Shown one piece after another: positions 25,276 through 40,642 of a stretch of DNA of 64,000 nt. Both the position numbers and the translations under genes were made by a program. The DNA lies in NCBI GenBank assembly GCA_041504365.1, contig CP167917.1:4340001-4404000 (forward strand), read 5' to 3'. This DNA comes from Dryocola sp. LX212. Lineage in GTDB: Bacteria > Pseudomonadota > Gammaproteobacteria > Enterobacterales > Enterobacteriaceae. The notes under the pieces were generated by a model. It did not search any database, was not told the DNA's origin, and saw only the letters and a program-made list of their open reading frames with translations. Each line of letters begins with the position of its first letter. Position 1 is the first letter of the stretch.

Positions 25276-25821
25276 TTACGCCTTTTCGACCTGGGCAAAA
25301 TCCAGTTCGACCGGAGTAGCACGACCGAAGATAGATACAGAAACCTTCAGGCGGCTCTTTTCGTAATCTACTTCTTCCACTACACCGTTAAAGTCAGCAA
25401 ATGGACCATCGCTAACACGGACCATCTCACCCGGTTCGAATAGCGTTTTAGGACGCGGCTTATCACCAACCTGCTGCAGGCGGTTCATAATCGCATCAAC
25501 TTCTTTATCGCTTATCGGTGCCGGACGGTCAGACGTGCCGCCAATGAAACCCATAACGCGTGGAACGCTGCGCACTAAGTGCCAGCTCGCGTCGTTCATA
25601 ACCATCTGGACCAGCACGTAGCCCGGGAAGAATTTACGTTCGCTTTTGCGACGCTGGCCGCCACGAATTTCGACCACTTCTTCGGTCGGAACCATGACTT
25701 CGCCAAACAGCTCTTCCATGTTATGCAATTTGATGTGCTCGCGCAGCGAAGTCGCTACACGGCCTTCAAAACCGGAAAACGCCTGAACGACGTACCAACG
25801 CTTTTTAGGGGCTTCAGACAT
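25276..25821 (-). CDS. nusG: Transcription termination/antitermination factor NusG
   Basis: Binds RNA polymerase and either Rho or S10, linking transcription to Rho termination, ribosomes and rRNA antitermination. 181 residues, NGN domain then a KOW domain ([27 protein letters not shown]). Starts one base after the secE stop. RfaH, its paralogue, is at 48052-48540 in this window. Confidence 0.98.
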   Translation of the reverse strand: MSEAPKKRWYVVQAFSGFEGRVATSLREHIKLHNMEELFGEVMVPTEEVVEIRGGQRRKSERKFFPGYVLVQMVMNDASWHLVRSVPRVMGFIGGTSDRPAPISDKEVDAIMNRLQQVGDKPRPKTLFEPGEMVRVSDGPFADFNGVVEEVDYEKSRLKVSVSIFGRATPVELDFAQVEKA

Positions 25822-25822
25822 C

Positions 25823-26206
25823 TCAGAACCTCAGGCCAGTAATAAAAGAAACCAGACGGACTAAAATACCGTCCAGGCCCCACAAAATCAGTGACATTAC
25901 AGCAGTTACTGCCGCCACGATTAAGGTGGTATGCAATGTTTCCTGGCGAGTCGGCCAAATCACTTTACGTACTTCGGTTCTCGCTTCACGAGCGAAGGCT
26001 ACAGTTGCTTTGCCTTTCGTCGTCAACAGCGCAACACCGCCCGCTGCAGCAATCATAATAACCACTGCCAGGGCACGCAGAGGCAAGGTCACATCACGAT
26101 AAATGTAGTTGCCCACGATTGCTAAAATCAGCAGAACGGCAACAACCAGCCATTTCATCGTTTCCAGGCCGCGCCCGCTTCCGTGAGCTTCGGTATTCGC
26201 ACTCAT
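25823..26206 (-). CDS. secE: Preprotein translocase subunit SecE
   Basis: Membrane subunit that clamps SecY in the SecYEG channel. 127 residues with three transmembrane segments and the conserved cytoplasmic [13 protein letters not shown] helix. ATG 26206 ([19 protein letters not shown]) is chosen over an upstream start to match the E. coli length. Forms an operon with nusG. Confidence 0.97.
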   Translation of the reverse strand: MSANTEAHGSGRGLETMKWLVVAVLLILAIVGNYIYRDVTLPLRALAVVIMIAAAGGVALLTTKGKATVAFAREARTEVRKVIWPTRQETLHTTLIVAAVTAVMSLILWGLDGILVRLVSFITGLRF

Positions 26207-26383
26207 AAACCAACCTGTCACAATAAATCAGACAAACATTTTTGCCCCGCAGGCGCGAGGCAAACCAAACCGAATTGCTCTTTACAGGCGCTACTCGGTA
26301 TCAGCGCCATCTTCAGAGCCTGTCTCAGCAATGATTATGAGTAAAAAATCACTGATGAGCCAGGTTCTGGGTCGAGAGCGTAC

Positions 26384-26412
26384 AAAAAGGGCATCAAATG
26401 ATGCCCTTTTCT
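26384..26412 (-). terminator. tufB terminator
   Basis: On the minus strand AAAAGGGCATCA, loop TT, TGATGCCCTTTTTG (26385-26411). It lies about 30 bases after the tufB stop. The rest of the gap to secE (26207-26383) should hold the secE-nusG promoter. Confidence 0.9.
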
Positions 26413-26440
26413 TGCGCATTGCGTCAAATGTTATCAGCGA

Positions 26441-27661
<1,221 letters not shown>

Positions 27662-27736
27662 TCACCACATCAACCAGGCTTATGCCTGAATTTGCTGAAT
27701 TCACTAACAGAAGAAAAACAGGAAGGAGAATAGAAG

Positions 27737-27812
27737 TGGTGCTGATAGGCAGATTCGAACTGCCGACCTCACCCTTACCAAGGGTGCGCTCTACCAACTG
27801 AGCTATATCAGC
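27737..27812 (-). tRNA. thrT: tRNA-Thr (anticodon GGT)
   Basis: 76 bases with a full cloverleaf; acceptor GCTGATA, anticodon loop CTTGGTAAG region, T arm GTTCGAATC, encoded CCA. It is the last tRNA before tufB. Confidence 0.98.
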
Positions 27813-27817
27813 ACATC

Positions 27818-27892
<75 letters not shown>

Positions 27893-28179
27893 ATCTTAGA
27901 ACTCGGCTACCTGCTTATTTCTGTTTTGAATCTGAGAAGAACCTTCTCAAAATTCGAGCCGACTCACGTGGAGTTAGTCGTCTCTGGCTTCGCGAAGCGA
28001 CGCCTTTAAATGGTGGTGGGGGAAGGATTATTCGTCACTTCGTTCCTCACCCTTCGGGCCGTGCTGCGCACGTTGTTTCGCTGCGCTCAACTCGAACCTT
28101 GTCGAAGGTTTTCACCTTCCCCACACGGTGCTCATATTGACTCTACCGTGTGGTTTAACCTCAAACTCAAGGTTAAAAA
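27893..28179 (-). repeat. Spacer with an rtT-like echo of the tRNA-Tyr 3' end
   Basis: 287 bases between tRNA-Tyr and tRNA-Gly. Positions 28011-28029 are identical for 19 bases to the 3' end of tRNA-Tyr, including CCA (28180-28198), 169 bases apart; the bases beyond diverge. TCGAACCTT (28092-28100) also repeats part of its T arm (28198-28206). This resembles the rtT repeats of E. coli tyrT operons, where a 19-base copy of the tRNA-Tyr end recurs at about the same distance. Confidence 0.7.
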
Positions 28180-28264
<85 letters not shown>

Positions 28265-28274
28265 AGGCACTTGA

Positions 28275-28350
<76 letters not shown>

Positions 28351-28681
28351 ATCAAGTAGCGCGCATTCTAGGAACACAGAGGCCGCTATGCAACAAAAAA
28401 ATCGAATAAAATGCACTACCGCTCACATTTTGCGCGACACATCCAATATTTGATGATTTATCCATCATGTTGGGAAGGTTTTTATCACTCGCTTTCAATT
28501 TTTAGTCCCTGGTTCACGCCATAATTCGCTTCACGCTGCACCCGCTAAGTGCACTTCACTACGATATTGCACTCTCCAGATGCACCGAGACCCATTTTAT
28601 CAATTCACACCCGCCGGTATAAGCATTTGTGAATTGGATCACTTCTTGCTTGACGGAAGGATACCCGCAGGAGGACTGACC
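28351..28681. other. Gap between tRNA operon promoter and GNAT gene
   Basis: 331 bases, AT-rich. Its left end is the thrU promoter. An AT-centred GCTCACATTTTGCGC near 28421-28435 resembles a FIS site, as expected upstream of this stable-RNA promoter, but this is only a resemblance. The frame of the next gene opens upstream, but its first good ribosome binding site is at 28668-28675. Nothing else seen. Confidence 0.5.
28359..28393 (-). promoter_or_regulatory. Strong promoter of the thrU-tufB operon
   Basis: On the minus strand TTGCAT (28388-28393), 17 bases, TAGAAT (28365-28370), followed by GCGCGC, the GC-rich discriminator typical of stringently controlled promoters. Confidence 0.88.
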
Positions 28682-29230
28682 ATGAAAATTGTTCCTTTGA
28701 ATGCTGCCACACTACCCATCTACTATCGTGAGCTTGCTATGCTGCTCCTCGATTCAATTGCCAGCGGTGCCGCCGTGGGCTATCAGCAATCCCTGTCGCG
28801 GGAGGAAGCTGAAAACACTTTCTATCGTTTAAGGAATGCTCTGGATAAGGGTGAGCTGCTGATGTGGATTGCGAGAGATGAACAAGGCCTGGAAGGATTT
28901 GTCCGCCTTGAGCTTTGCCATGAACCGGATGGTTTAAACCGTGCGGTAATCAAATCGCTGTTAGTGCATCGCCGGGCCCGACGTAGAGGGATCGCGAAGC
29001 AGCTTATTGCTGCCCTGGAAGAAGCGGCTCTGGCAAATCACCGTGGAATAATCTCCCTGAATATACAGGCCGGCACTCCCGCAGAAGCTTTTTATCGTAC
29101 TCAGGGGTACCGCTGCTTGGGTGAACTGCCAGATTATATCTGCTCACAAGACGGCTACTACCACCCCGCAGTTATCTACTATAAACGCCTTTTTGCTGTG
29201 AACCAGGTCATGAGAACGATTGCCAGTTAA
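28682..29230 (+). CDS. GNAT family N-acetyltransferase
   Basis: A 182-residue acetyltransferase with the acetyl-CoA motif VHRRARRRGIAKQLI (V-x4-R-x-x-G-x-A/G) near 97-111 and the following FYRTQGY motif typical of motif B. The substrate is unknown; similar small GNATs modify amines, antibiotics or proteins. AGGAGG precedes the ATG at 28682, which decides this start over an upstream one. It lies between the tRNA-tufB operon and coaA, a place where E. coli has no gene, so it is a lineage-specific insertion. A weak hairpin (29246-29269) with a T run follows. Confidence 0.88.
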   Translation: MKIVPLNAATLPIYYRELAMLLLDSIASGAAVGYQQSLSREEAENTFYRLRNALDKGELLMWIARDEQGLEGFVRLELCHEPDGLNRAVIKSLLVHRRARRRGIAKQLIAALEEAALANHRGIISLNIQAGTPAEAFYRTQGYRCLGELPDYICSQDGYYHPAVIYYKRLFAVNQVMRTIAS

Positions 29231-29434
29231 GCACAGCTAAAAACTTGATGCTGCTTTATGAAAGCATCACGTCATTGTTTTTTTCTTATTATTCTGCCCC
29301 ATCTGGTGTTACCCTCCTGCCCACTGTTGAATAGTAAAATACGTTGCGCGCCGTTGATTATCTGAGCTTTGTTTCATTTCCTCAGTCCGCGTTTAACGTT
29401 CATTTTGTCCTGAATTACAGGCAGAAACATGCTT

Positions 29435-30385
29435 ATGAGTAATAAAGAGCAAATGTTGACGACCCCATACCTGCAGTTCAATCGTAGCCAGTGGGCGGCG
29501 CTGCGTAACTCGGTGCCAATGACGCTGACCGAAGGCGAAGTCGCGCGGTTGAAAGGCATTAATGAAGATCTCTCGCTTGAAGAGGTGGCTGAAATCTATC
29601 TGCCGCTTTCGCGTCTGCTTAATTTCTATATCAGTTCTAACCTACGCCGCCAGGCCGTGCTTGAGCAATTTCTCGGCACCAATGGGGAGAGAATTCCCTA
29701 TATCATTAGCATCGCAGGTAGCGTAGCCGTCGGTAAAAGCACCACGGCTCGTGTATTGCAGGCTTTGTTAAGCCGCTGGCCTGAACATCGCCGCGTTGAG
29801 CTGATTACCACAGATGGTTTTCTTCATCCGAATAAGGTTCTCAAAGAACGTAATCTGATGAAGAAAAAAGGCTTCCCGCAGTCCTATGATATGCATCGGC
29901 TGGTTAACTTTGTCTCAGACCTGAAGTCAGGTGCCACCAATGTCACCGCTCCTGTATATTCGCATCTGATATATGATGTGATCCCGGACGGAGACAAAAC
30001 GCTCACCCAGCCTGATATATTAATTCTTGAAGGATTAAACGTTTTACAGAGTGGCATGGACTATCCACACGATCCGCATCATGTATTCGTGTCGGACTTT
30101 GTCGATTTTTCGATTTATGTCGATGCGCCTGAGGATCTGCTGCAAGACTGGTATATAAAGCGTTTCCTGAAGTTCCGTGAAGGTGCATTCACCGACCCGG
30201 ACTCCTATTTCCATAATTATGCAAAATTATCCGAGGATGAAGCGGTAAGCATTGCCACTCAATTATGGAAAGAGATCAACGGACTGAATTTAAAAGAAAA
30301 TATTCTCCCAACGCGTGAACGTGCAAGTCTAATCATGACAAAATGCGCAAACCATGCGGTAGAAAACGTCAGGCTCAGAAAATAA
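29435..30385 (+). CDS. coaA: Pantothenate kinase, type I
   Basis: First and controlling step of coenzyme A synthesis: ATP-dependent phosphorylation of pantothenate, inhibited by CoA. 316 residues with the P-loop GSVAVGKST at 95-103. The ATG at 29435 ([15 protein letters not shown]) is preferred over 29429 to match the E. coli length. Convergent with birA and separated from it by a strong terminator. Confidence 0.98.
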   Translation: MSNKEQMLTTPYLQFNRSQWAALRNSVPMTLTEGEVARLKGINEDLSLEEVAEIYLPLSRLLNFYISSNLRRQAVLEQFLGTNGERIPYIISIAGSVAVGKSTTARVLQALLSRWPEHRRVELITTDGFLHPNKVLKERNLMKKKGFPQSYDMHRLVNFVSDLKSGATNVTAPVYSHLIYDVIPDGDKTLTQPDILILEGLNVLQSGMDYPHDPHHVFVSDFVDFSIYVDAPEDLLQDWYIKRFLKFREGAFTDPDSYFHNYAKLSEDEAVSIATQLWKEINGLNLKENILPTRERASLIMTKCANHAVENVRLRK

Positions 30386-30415
30386 CCAAATGGGGGGCTA
30401 TCCCCCATTTAATTA
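30386..30415. terminator. Bidirectional terminator between coaA and birA
   Basis: AAATGGGGG (30388-30396), loop GCTAT, CCCCCATTT (30402-30410), with A/T flanks on both sides. It overlaps the birA stop region and serves both convergent genes. Confidence 0.9.
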
Positions 30416-31375
30416 TTTCACACCGCGTAATGAAATCTCTCCACCTACCCAAGGCTTAATAATTCCATCCTGCTCTAATAACAGGGCACCCTGCTCGTTT
30501 ATTCCGCGGGAAATACCGTAAATCTCACGATCGCCGATTATTAATTTAACCTGGCGATTTAAGTAATTATCGAGTGCCTCCCAGCGGGATAAGAATGGCA
30601 CGAGACCTTCCTGTTCGAAGAGTATTAACGCCGCACGTAGTTTCTGAAGCAAGGTAACCGCCAGCGCATTCCGGTCGATTTCAATTCCTGCTTCCTGGAG
30701 GTTAATCCACCCCTGATTGATTACATCAGTGGCCACATTACGCATGGCAAGATTAATCCCTGCACCGATAACAATCTGGGCAGCATCGCCGGTTTTACCC
30801 GTCAACTCGACAAGTATGCCGGCCAGTTTTCTGTCGTTAAGATAGAGATCGTTTGGCCATTTCACCCTGACATCTTCAGCACCAAGTTCGCGGAGCACTT
30901 CAGCCATCACGATGCCAATAACCAGGCTCAAACCAACTGCCGCAGCCGGGCCCTGTTCCAGGCGCCAGTACATGGAAAGATAGAGATTAGCGCCAAACGG
31001 GGAAAACCACTGTCTGCCTCTTCGGCCACGTCCTGCCTGTTGATATTCAGCGATGCAGGCATCACCTGACTGGAGGCTATCAAGCCGCTCCAGTAAATAT
31101 TGGTTCGTAGAGTCAATGACCGGCAGTACCGCCACGGAGCCCTTTGCTACCTGCGATTTGATCAGAGACTCATCGAGCAGCTGGATTGGGTCAGGCAGGC
31201 TGTACCCTTTACCCGGTACGGTGAATACATCCACCCCCCAGTCCCTTAACGTTTGGATATGCTTATTGATTGCCGCGCGGCTCATGCCAAGCTTTTCACC
31301 AAGCTGCTCACCTGAATGAAACTCGCCATCCGCAAGGATACTAATCAGGGTTAAAGGTATTTTATTGTCTTTCAC
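30413..31375 (-). CDS. birA: Biotin-protein ligase and biotin operon repressor BirA
   Basis: Makes biotinyl-AMP, loads biotin on AccB and, when biotinyl-AMP-bound, represses the bio operon. 320 residues: N-terminal winged HTH (about 20-50, [15 protein letters not shown]), central ligase domain with GRGRRG at 115-120, C-terminal SH3-like domain. The start is GTG at 31375, inside the murB stop (GTGA overlap), so translation is coupled to murB. Confidence 0.97.
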   Translation of the reverse strand: MKDNKIPLTLISILADGEFHSGEQLGEKLGMSRAAINKHIQTLRDWGVDVFTVPGKGYSLPDPIQLLDESLIKSQVAKGSVAVLPVIDSTNQYLLERLDSLQSGDACIAEYQQAGRGRRGRQWFSPFGANLYLSMYWRLEQGPAAAVGLSLVIGIVMAEVLRELGAEDVRVKWPNDLYLNDRKLAGILVELTGKTGDAAQIVIGAGINLAMRNVATDVINQGWINLQEAGIEIDRNALAVTLLQKLRAALILFEQEGLVPFLSRWEALDNYLNRQVKLIIGDREIYGISRGINEQGALLLEQDGIIKPWVGGEISLRGVK

Positions 31376-32400
31376 GCTATCGTCTCCACGGCACTGACTT
31401 CACCTTTTGAACCAATGAATCGGACTTCAGGTTCCAGCCATACGTTAAATTTTTCCCCTACTCGCTGACGAATGTAATGCGCCAGGTTAACAACATCCTG
31501 GCTAACTGCATTCTCTACGTTGATGAGGACCAGCGCCTGCTGGCGGTGAACGGCTGCGCCGCCAATTTGATAGCCCTTAAGCTGGCATTGGTCGATAAGC
31601 CATCCGGCGGCCAGCTTCGTGGAGCCATCCGCCTGTGGATAGTTGGGCGCAGTGGAGTAAGCGCTTAGCAGCTCTGTTGCAATTTCTGCGGGAATAACGG
31701 GGTTTTTAAAGAAGCTACCAGCATTTCCATTAATGCGCGGATCCGGAAGCTTAGTTGTTCGCATATGGCAAACAGCATCAAAAACTGTCTTCGGGGTAAC
31801 CTTCGCGGGATCCAGTTTGGCTAAATCACCATATGTGAGCACAGGCTGCCATGTTTTAGGCAGCCGTAGTCCTACGGCTGTGATTGCAAAATTATCCTGC
31901 AAATCGTGTTTGAAGATACTGTCACGGTAGCCAAACTGACACTCTGCATTGTTCAACCGCTGCATTTCACCGCTGCGCAGATCTACACAATCCACGTAAT
32001 CACACACCTGTTTGAGCTCAACACCATAGGCGCCAATATTCTGTATCGGGGAAGAGCCTACACAGCCGGGAATGAGCGCAAGATTCTCCAGCCCCGGCAT
32101 CCCATTTGTCAACGTGTACTCAACGAGGTGATGCCAGTTTTCACCTGCACCAACATGTAGATACCACGCATCGTCCTTTTCAGCCACCTCGATACCGGCA
32201 ATGCGATTCACTATGACGGTACCGCTGAAATCCTCCAGGAAGAGAACATTGCTTCCCTCACCCAGGATCAAAACAGGCTGCTGAGCCAGAAGCGCATCAT
32301 TCCATGCTTCTGTAAGCTGTTGCACGGTCTGTGCAATGACAATCCGTGAAGCGCTGGCCTGAATGCCGAAAGTATTGAAGGACTTAAGTGAGGAGCTCAT
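31372..32400 (-). CDS. murB: UDP-N-acetylenolpyruvoylglucosamine reductase
   Basis: FAD- and NADPH-dependent reduction that yields UDP-MurNAc for peptidoglycan. 342 residues, the type I (E. coli) form, with GEGSNVLF (FAD loop) near 47-54, [15 protein letters not shown] near 110-124 and the catalytic Ser in [10 protein letters not shown]. It lies immediately downstream of the rRNA operon terminator, as in E. coli at rrnB, and overlaps birA. Confidence 0.98.
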   Translation of the reverse strand: MSSSLKSFNTFGIQASASRIVIAQTVQQLTEAWNDALLAQQPVLILGEGSNVLFLEDFSGTVIVNRIAGIEVAEKDDAWYLHVGAGENWHHLVEYTLTNGMPGLENLALIPGCVGSSPIQNIGAYGVELKQVCDYVDCVDLRSGEMQRLNNAECQFGYRDSIFKHDLQDNFAITAVGLRLPKTWQPVLTYGDLAKLDPAKVTPKTVFDAVCHMRTTKLPDPRINGNAGSFFKNPVIPAEIATELLSAYSTAPNYPQADGSTKLAAGWLIDQCQLKGYQIGGAAVHRQQALVLINVENAVSQDVVNLAHYIRQRVGEKFNVWLEPEVRFIGSKGEVSAVETIA

Positions 32401-32493
32401 AGTGGTATCTTTCCCGAGTTTAAACGCGGTTAGTTTACCTTATCTGGCTGAGCTTGGCTTGTATGGCGGAATGATGATTAAATTGCAGACGGC

Positions 32494-32525
32494 AAAAAGC
32501 CCTGTACAGAGTACAGGGCTTTTTA
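32494..32525 (-). terminator. rRNA operon terminator (T1 type)
   Basis: On the minus strand AAAAAGCCCTGTAC, short loop, GTACAGGGCTTTTTGCC. It lies just after the 5S gene and before murB, and is a strong rho-independent terminator. Confidence 0.93.
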
Positions 32526-32533
32526 CTTGTTTG

Positions 32534-32653
32534 GAGCCTGGCAGTTCCCTACTCTCGCATGGGGAGACCCCACACTACCATCGGCGCTACGGCGTTTCAC
32601 TTCTGAGTTCGGCATGGGGTCAGGTGGGACCACCGCGCTAGTGCCGCCAGGCA
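32534..32653 (-). rRNA. rrf: 5S ribosomal RNA
   Basis: About 120 bases; begins TGCCTGGCGGC and ends CTGCCAGGC, the two strands of helix I, with the conserved GCCGAACTCAGAAGTGAAACG loop region. Last gene of the rRNA operon; the exact 3' end is uncertain by one or two bases. Confidence 0.96.
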
Positions 32654-32756
32654 TATTCTGTGTATTGACCGTTATACTTCCGTATAACCATCAACTTAAA
32701 TCTGGAACATTCAGCTGAAAATCAAATCTCTCTCACCAAAACACCTTCGGTGTTGT

Positions 32757-35665
<2,909 letters not shown>

Positions 35666-35797
35666 TCACAACCCGAAGGTGTCTCGTAAGACACAATCGT
35701 ATGTTGTGAAAATTTGAGAGACTCGAACATATCGTATTCCCATTCCTTATTACGGAGGAATGAGACGACATGTCGTTTCAATTTTCAGCTTGTTCCG

Positions 35798-35812
35798 GAT
35801 TTTTAAAGAGCA
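35798..35812 (-). promoter_or_regulatory. boxA antitermination site in the 16S-23S spacer
   Basis: TGCTCTTTAAAAATCC on the minus strand after tRNA-Glu matches the rRNA boxA consensus that binds NusB-S10 to keep polymerase from terminating. Confidence 0.8.
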
Positions 35813-35886
35813 AATATCTCAAACATAACTCAGAGAGTCAGTTTTGAGATATTGAGGTCGGCGACTTTCACTCACAAACCAGCAAG

Positions 35887-35962
35887 TGGCGTCCCCTAGG
35901 GGATTCGAACCCCTGTTACCGCCGTGAAAGGGCGGTGTCCTGGGCCTCTAGACGAAGGGGAC
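35887..35962 (-). tRNA. gltT: tRNA-Glu (anticodon TTC) in the rRNA spacer
   Basis: 76 bases; GTCCCCTTCGTC start, anticodon loop CTTTCAC, encoded CCA. A single spacer tRNA-Glu marks the rrnB/C/E/G-type operon of E. coli, not the Ile-Ala type of rrnA, rrnD and rrnH. Confidence 0.98.
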
Positions 35963-36048
35963 ACTGAAGTCTCAATCGCAAGACGCCTTGCTTCTTTACT
36001 TTCATCAGACAATCTGTGTGAGCACTACGCAAGTTCGTATCTTTCAGG

Positions 36049-37588
<1,540 letters not shown>

Positions 37589-37756
37589 AAAGCTTGATTT
37601 GCTTCAACTCGTGAAGCGGTGCTCAAAAATTAACTTTCGTAATAATTCAACTAAATGAATTACTGCTTGGTCACTCTTCAAGACTTGATATTTTTTTGCA
37701 TCCGGAGATGCTGAGATATCAATCCTGCGAGTGCCCACACAGATTGTCTGATAAAT

Positions 37757-37768
37757 TGTTAAAGAGCA
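37757..37768 (-). promoter_or_regulatory. boxA antitermination site in the rRNA leader
   Basis: TGCTCTTTAACA on the minus strand, the leader boxA consensus, downstream of P2 and before 16S. Confidence 0.9.
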
Positions 37769-37798
37769 GTGCCACAATCTTCGGTGGCGCGGGCTGTG

Positions 37799-37828
37799 CA
37801 TATTACGCTTCCCCGCTACGTAGTCAAG
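37799..37828 (-). promoter_or_regulatory. rRNA promoter P2
   Basis: TTGACT (37822-37827), 16-base spacer, TAATAT (37800-37805) on the minus strand. The usual second rRNA promoter. Confidence 0.88.
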
Positions 37829-37890
37829 CATTTATTTCTTGCTTCACTTCGCCTGACGGGCCGGTTTGTAAGCCGTTGTGCCGTGTCAGT

Positions 37891-37927
37891 GGAGGCGCAG
37901 TATAGGGATTTTTCGGAGCGTGACAAG
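37891..37927 (-). promoter_or_regulatory. rRNA promoter P1
   Basis: TTGTCA (37921-37926), 16-base spacer, TATACT (37899-37904), then a GCGCC discriminator on the minus strand. This is the growth-rate- and ppGpp-controlled rRNA promoter. Confidence 0.92.
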
Positions 37928-37987
37928 GGTTTATTTCAAAATTATTACTGACCGCATTTTTTTTCATCAACCCGCGCATTTTGAACG

Positions 37988-38521
37988 CTATTTGGTGGTT
38001 AAATGTGCTATTTCGTGGGCAAAACGCGCTACCTGCTGCCAGTCGGTATAAACAACTTCTTTTCTGGTATCCGTTTCGCCGCCGGTCATTTTCATAATTA
38101 AGCGAATCATGAAGCGATCTAACCAGCCATAACGCGGGTAGCGCAGGGCTCCGGCGAACACGGCGCAGTGATCTGGCTGCCACGGAGAGCTAAGAAGAAA
38201 CTTGCGCGTATAGGAGTTAGTTTGTGGAGAACGCTTCTCAGGCTTTCGTGCTACAAGGTTGACGGAGAAGAAAGCACTTGGGATTGCCTGCAATGCCAGT
38301 AGATGCTTTTTCACAAAAGCATCTACTGAAGAGTGGAAGTGACCATAACGTATGGAAGCACCAATAATCACGCGATCGTAATTGCTCCAGGTAATCTCTT
38401 CGCAGCGATGCAGATTCACCACATCACTCTCCACGCCCAGCTCTTTAAGCTCGGAACTTATATAAGAAGCGATTTCACGGGTTTGACCATCACGGGTCGA
38501 AAACAGAATTAAAGTTTTCAC
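37988..38521 (-). CDS. hemG: Menaquinone-dependent protoporphyrinogen IX dehydrogenase
   Basis: Oxidises protoporphyrinogen IX to protoporphyrin IX, passing electrons to quinones. 177 residues, flavodoxin-like, with the FMN loop [14 protein letters not shown] near 8-21. The start is GTG at 38521. It follows trkH by 12 bases and lies immediately upstream of an rRNA operon, the position it has beside rrnA in E. coli. The second heme gene block (hemE) is at the left of the window. Confidence 0.95.
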   Translation of the reverse strand: MKTLILFSTRDGQTREIASYISSELKELGVESDVVNLHRCEEITWSNYDRVIIGASIRYGHFHSSVDAFVKKHLLALQAIPSAFFSVNLVARKPEKRSPQTNSYTRKFLLSSPWQPDHCAVFAGALRYPRYGWLDRFMIRLIMKMTGGETDTRKEVVYTDWQQVARFAHEIAHLTTK

Positions 38522-38533
38522 TACAGGCTCCGG

Positions 38534-39985
38534 TTACTCTCGCCAAAAGGTTGGCGTGAACAGTACTAATAAAGTAAACACTTCCAGACGACCAAACAGC
38601 ATGTTGCCGATCAGGATCCATTTGGCCACCGGGTTCATGCTGGCGAAGTTGTCCGCCACCACGCCCAGCCCAGGCCCAAGGTTATTGAGCGTTGCCGCAA
38701 CCGAGGCAAACGCAGAGAAGTCATCAACGCCCGTGGCGATAATCGCCAGCATGCTGAGGATGAACACTAATGCATACGCAGAGAAGAAGCCCCACACCGC
38801 TTCGAGGATACGTTCCGGCAGCGCCCGGTTACCCAGCTTGATGCTGTATACCGCGTTCGGGTGCACCAGCCTTTTTAATTCACGATTCCCCTGTTTGAAC
38901 AGCAGGAGGATACGAATCACCTTCAGGCCACCGCCGGTTGAACCCGCACAGCCGCCGATAAAAGCAGAGCAAAGCAGCAGCACCGGCAGGAACAGCGGCC
39001 AGCGGGCAATACTGTCTGTCGTGAAGCCCGCCGTGGTAGCCATTGAGACAACCTGGAAGAACGCCTGGTTCAGCGTTTGCAGTACAGATCCGTAGGTATT
39101 ATGCAGGAACAGAACCAGGGTGCAGATGATGACCAGCGTGAGCTGCACGCCGATAAACATACGAAACTCAGGATCGCGCCAGTAAACTTTGAGGCTACGC
39201 CCGCTCAGCAGCGAGAAGTGCAGGCCATAGTTACAGCCCGAGATCAGCAGAAAGACGGCAATAATGGAGTTGATTGTTGGGTTATTAAAATAGCCCACGC
39301 TGGCATCATGCGTTGAAAAGCCGCCGATGGAGATAGTCGAGAAGCTATGCCCTATCGCATCGAACATCGGCATACCCGCAAACCACAGCGCTGCCGCGCA
39401 GGCGACCGTCAGCAGGACATAGATAAGCCAAAGCGTTTTCGCTGTATCCGCAATGCGTGGGCGCATTTTATTATCTTTCAGCGGCCCGGGCATTTCAGCG
39501 CGATAAAGCTGCATTCCCCCCACGCCGAGAATAGGCAGGATAGCGACGGCCAGCACGATGATCCCCATGCCGCCAAACCATTGCAGCATCTGCCGGTAAA
39601 AGAGAATGGCGTGAGGAAGCGTGTCCAGACCCACCAGTGTGGTTGCGCCCGTGGTCGTTAAACCGGAGAACGATTCAAAGAAGGCGTCGGTGACCGTCAG
39701 GTTTGGCCTTTCTGAGAAGATAAACGGCAAGGCCCCCACGCTACCCAGCACGGTCCAGAACAGTACGACGATCAGGAACCCTTCACGCGGCTTGAGCTCG
39801 TTTTTCTCGCGACGGTTTGGCCACCACAGCAGCGAGCCAATCACCAACGCGACGAAGAAAGTCTGTGTAAAGGCGCGGCCAGCACCATCGCGGTAAATCA
39901 AGGCGACCAGCCCCGGGATTATCATGGTCCCGGAGAACAGGATGACCAGCAGACCAACGATTCGGGTTATGGCACGAAAATGCAT
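38534..39985 (-). CDS. trkH: Trk potassium uptake system membrane subunit TrkH
   Basis: Inner-membrane K+ translocating subunit that works with TrkA. 483 residues when started at ATG 39985 (MHFRAITRIVGLL), the E. coli length. Four repeats each carry a selectivity-filter segment: SGLTTTGATTL, STISIGGFSTHD, MATTAGFTTDS and LNNLGPGLG. Coupled with hemG. Confidence 0.98.
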   Translation of the reverse strand: MHFRAITRIVGLLVILFSGTMIIPGLVALIYRDGAGRAFTQTFFVALVIGSLLWWPNRREKNELKPREGFLIVVLFWTVLGSVGALPFIFSERPNLTVTDAFFESFSGLTTTGATTLVGLDTLPHAILFYRQMLQWFGGMGIIVLAVAILPILGVGGMQLYRAEMPGPLKDNKMRPRIADTAKTLWLIYVLLTVACAAALWFAGMPMFDAIGHSFSTISIGGFSTHDASVGYFNNPTINSIIAVFLLISGCNYGLHFSLLSGRSLKVYWRDPEFRMFIGVQLTLVIICTLVLFLHNTYGSVLQTLNQAFFQVVSMATTAGFTTDSIARWPLFLPVLLLCSAFIGGCAGSTGGGLKVIRILLLFKQGNRELKRLVHPNAVYSIKLGNRALPERILEAVWGFFSAYALVFILSMLAIIATGVDDFSAFASVAATLNNLGPGLGVVADNFASMNPVAKWILIGNMLFGRLEVFTLLVLFTPTFWRE

Positions 39986-40027
39986 TTCAGCCGCTTCCTT
40001 AAATATCAAATAATTGCGAGGTGGGGA

Positions 40028-40642
40028 TTATTCTTCAATCGGCAATAAATGCAATGCGCCACGGCTAAAATCCGCAAGCCTTGCTGAAAACCCGGGCTGC
40101 TGGCTACTCGGCAACGCCACTTTTAACAATACCGATGCCTGAAAGTCACTGTCGACGATAAGCCCTTCATATTGCTTGAGTAAAGCATCTATTCCCGCCA
40201 GCTGGGCGTAATCACATTGCAAAGTATATTCGGTCAGCGGCACTTTAAGGAGGGTCGGCAGCTGATTTAGCGCCTGCTGCACACCGCCGCCATAGGCTTT
40301 GACCAGGCCACCCGTGCCAAGCTTAATGCCGCCGGAGTAGCGCACCACAACGGCGGTCAGCTCGCCAATACCGCTGCCCATTAGCTGCGCGAGCATCGGT
40401 TTACCGGCCGTCCCGGCAGGTTCTCCATCATCTGAAAACCCAAGCTTTTGCGAATCATCCGGCGCGCCAGCAACCCAGGCCCAGCAGTGATGCCGGGCGT
40501 CGGGATGCTGAGACCTGACGTTTTCCACAAAACCTTTCGCCGCCTCAACCCCATCAGTATGAGCTATCAGGGTGATAAAGCGGCTTTTCTTGATTTCCTC
40601 GCTGACAGAAACAGGTTCTGCGGGGATCGGCCAGCTGTCCAT
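40028..40642 (-). CDS. yigZ: IMPACT family protein YigZ
   Basis: A 204-residue cytoplasmic protein of the YigZ/IMPACT family, which in eukaryotes affects Gcn2 signalling; the bacterial function is not settled. The motif GEPAGTAGKPML and the following VVVRYSGGIKLGTGGLVKAY are family signatures. It overlaps pepQ by one base (TAATG). Confidence 0.95.
   Translation of the reverse strand: MDSWPIPAEPVSVSEEIKKSRFITLIAHTDGVEAAKGFVENVRSQHPDARHHCWAWVAGAPDDSQKLGFSDDGEPAGTAGKPMLAQLMGSGIGELTAVVVRYSGGIKLGTGGLVKAYGGGVQQALNQLPTLLKVPLTEYTLQCDYAQLAGIDALLKQYEGLIVDSDFQASVLLKVALPSSQQPGFSARLADFSRGALHLLPIEE

Larger units (their letters stand above)
37589..37987. other. rRNA operon leader and promoter region
   Basis: 399 bases between 16S and hemG containing tandem promoters P1 and P2, boxA, and 5' processing sequences that pair with the spacer to form the RNase III stem. 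A-T-rich sequence upstream of P1 (about 37930-37970) should be the UP element and FIS-binding region; it runs almost into hemG. Confidence 0.85.

Noticed and set aside
28580..28681. Upstream start of the GNAT gene
   Set aside because: The extra N-terminal part has no ribosome binding site, while AGGAGG precedes ATG 28682.
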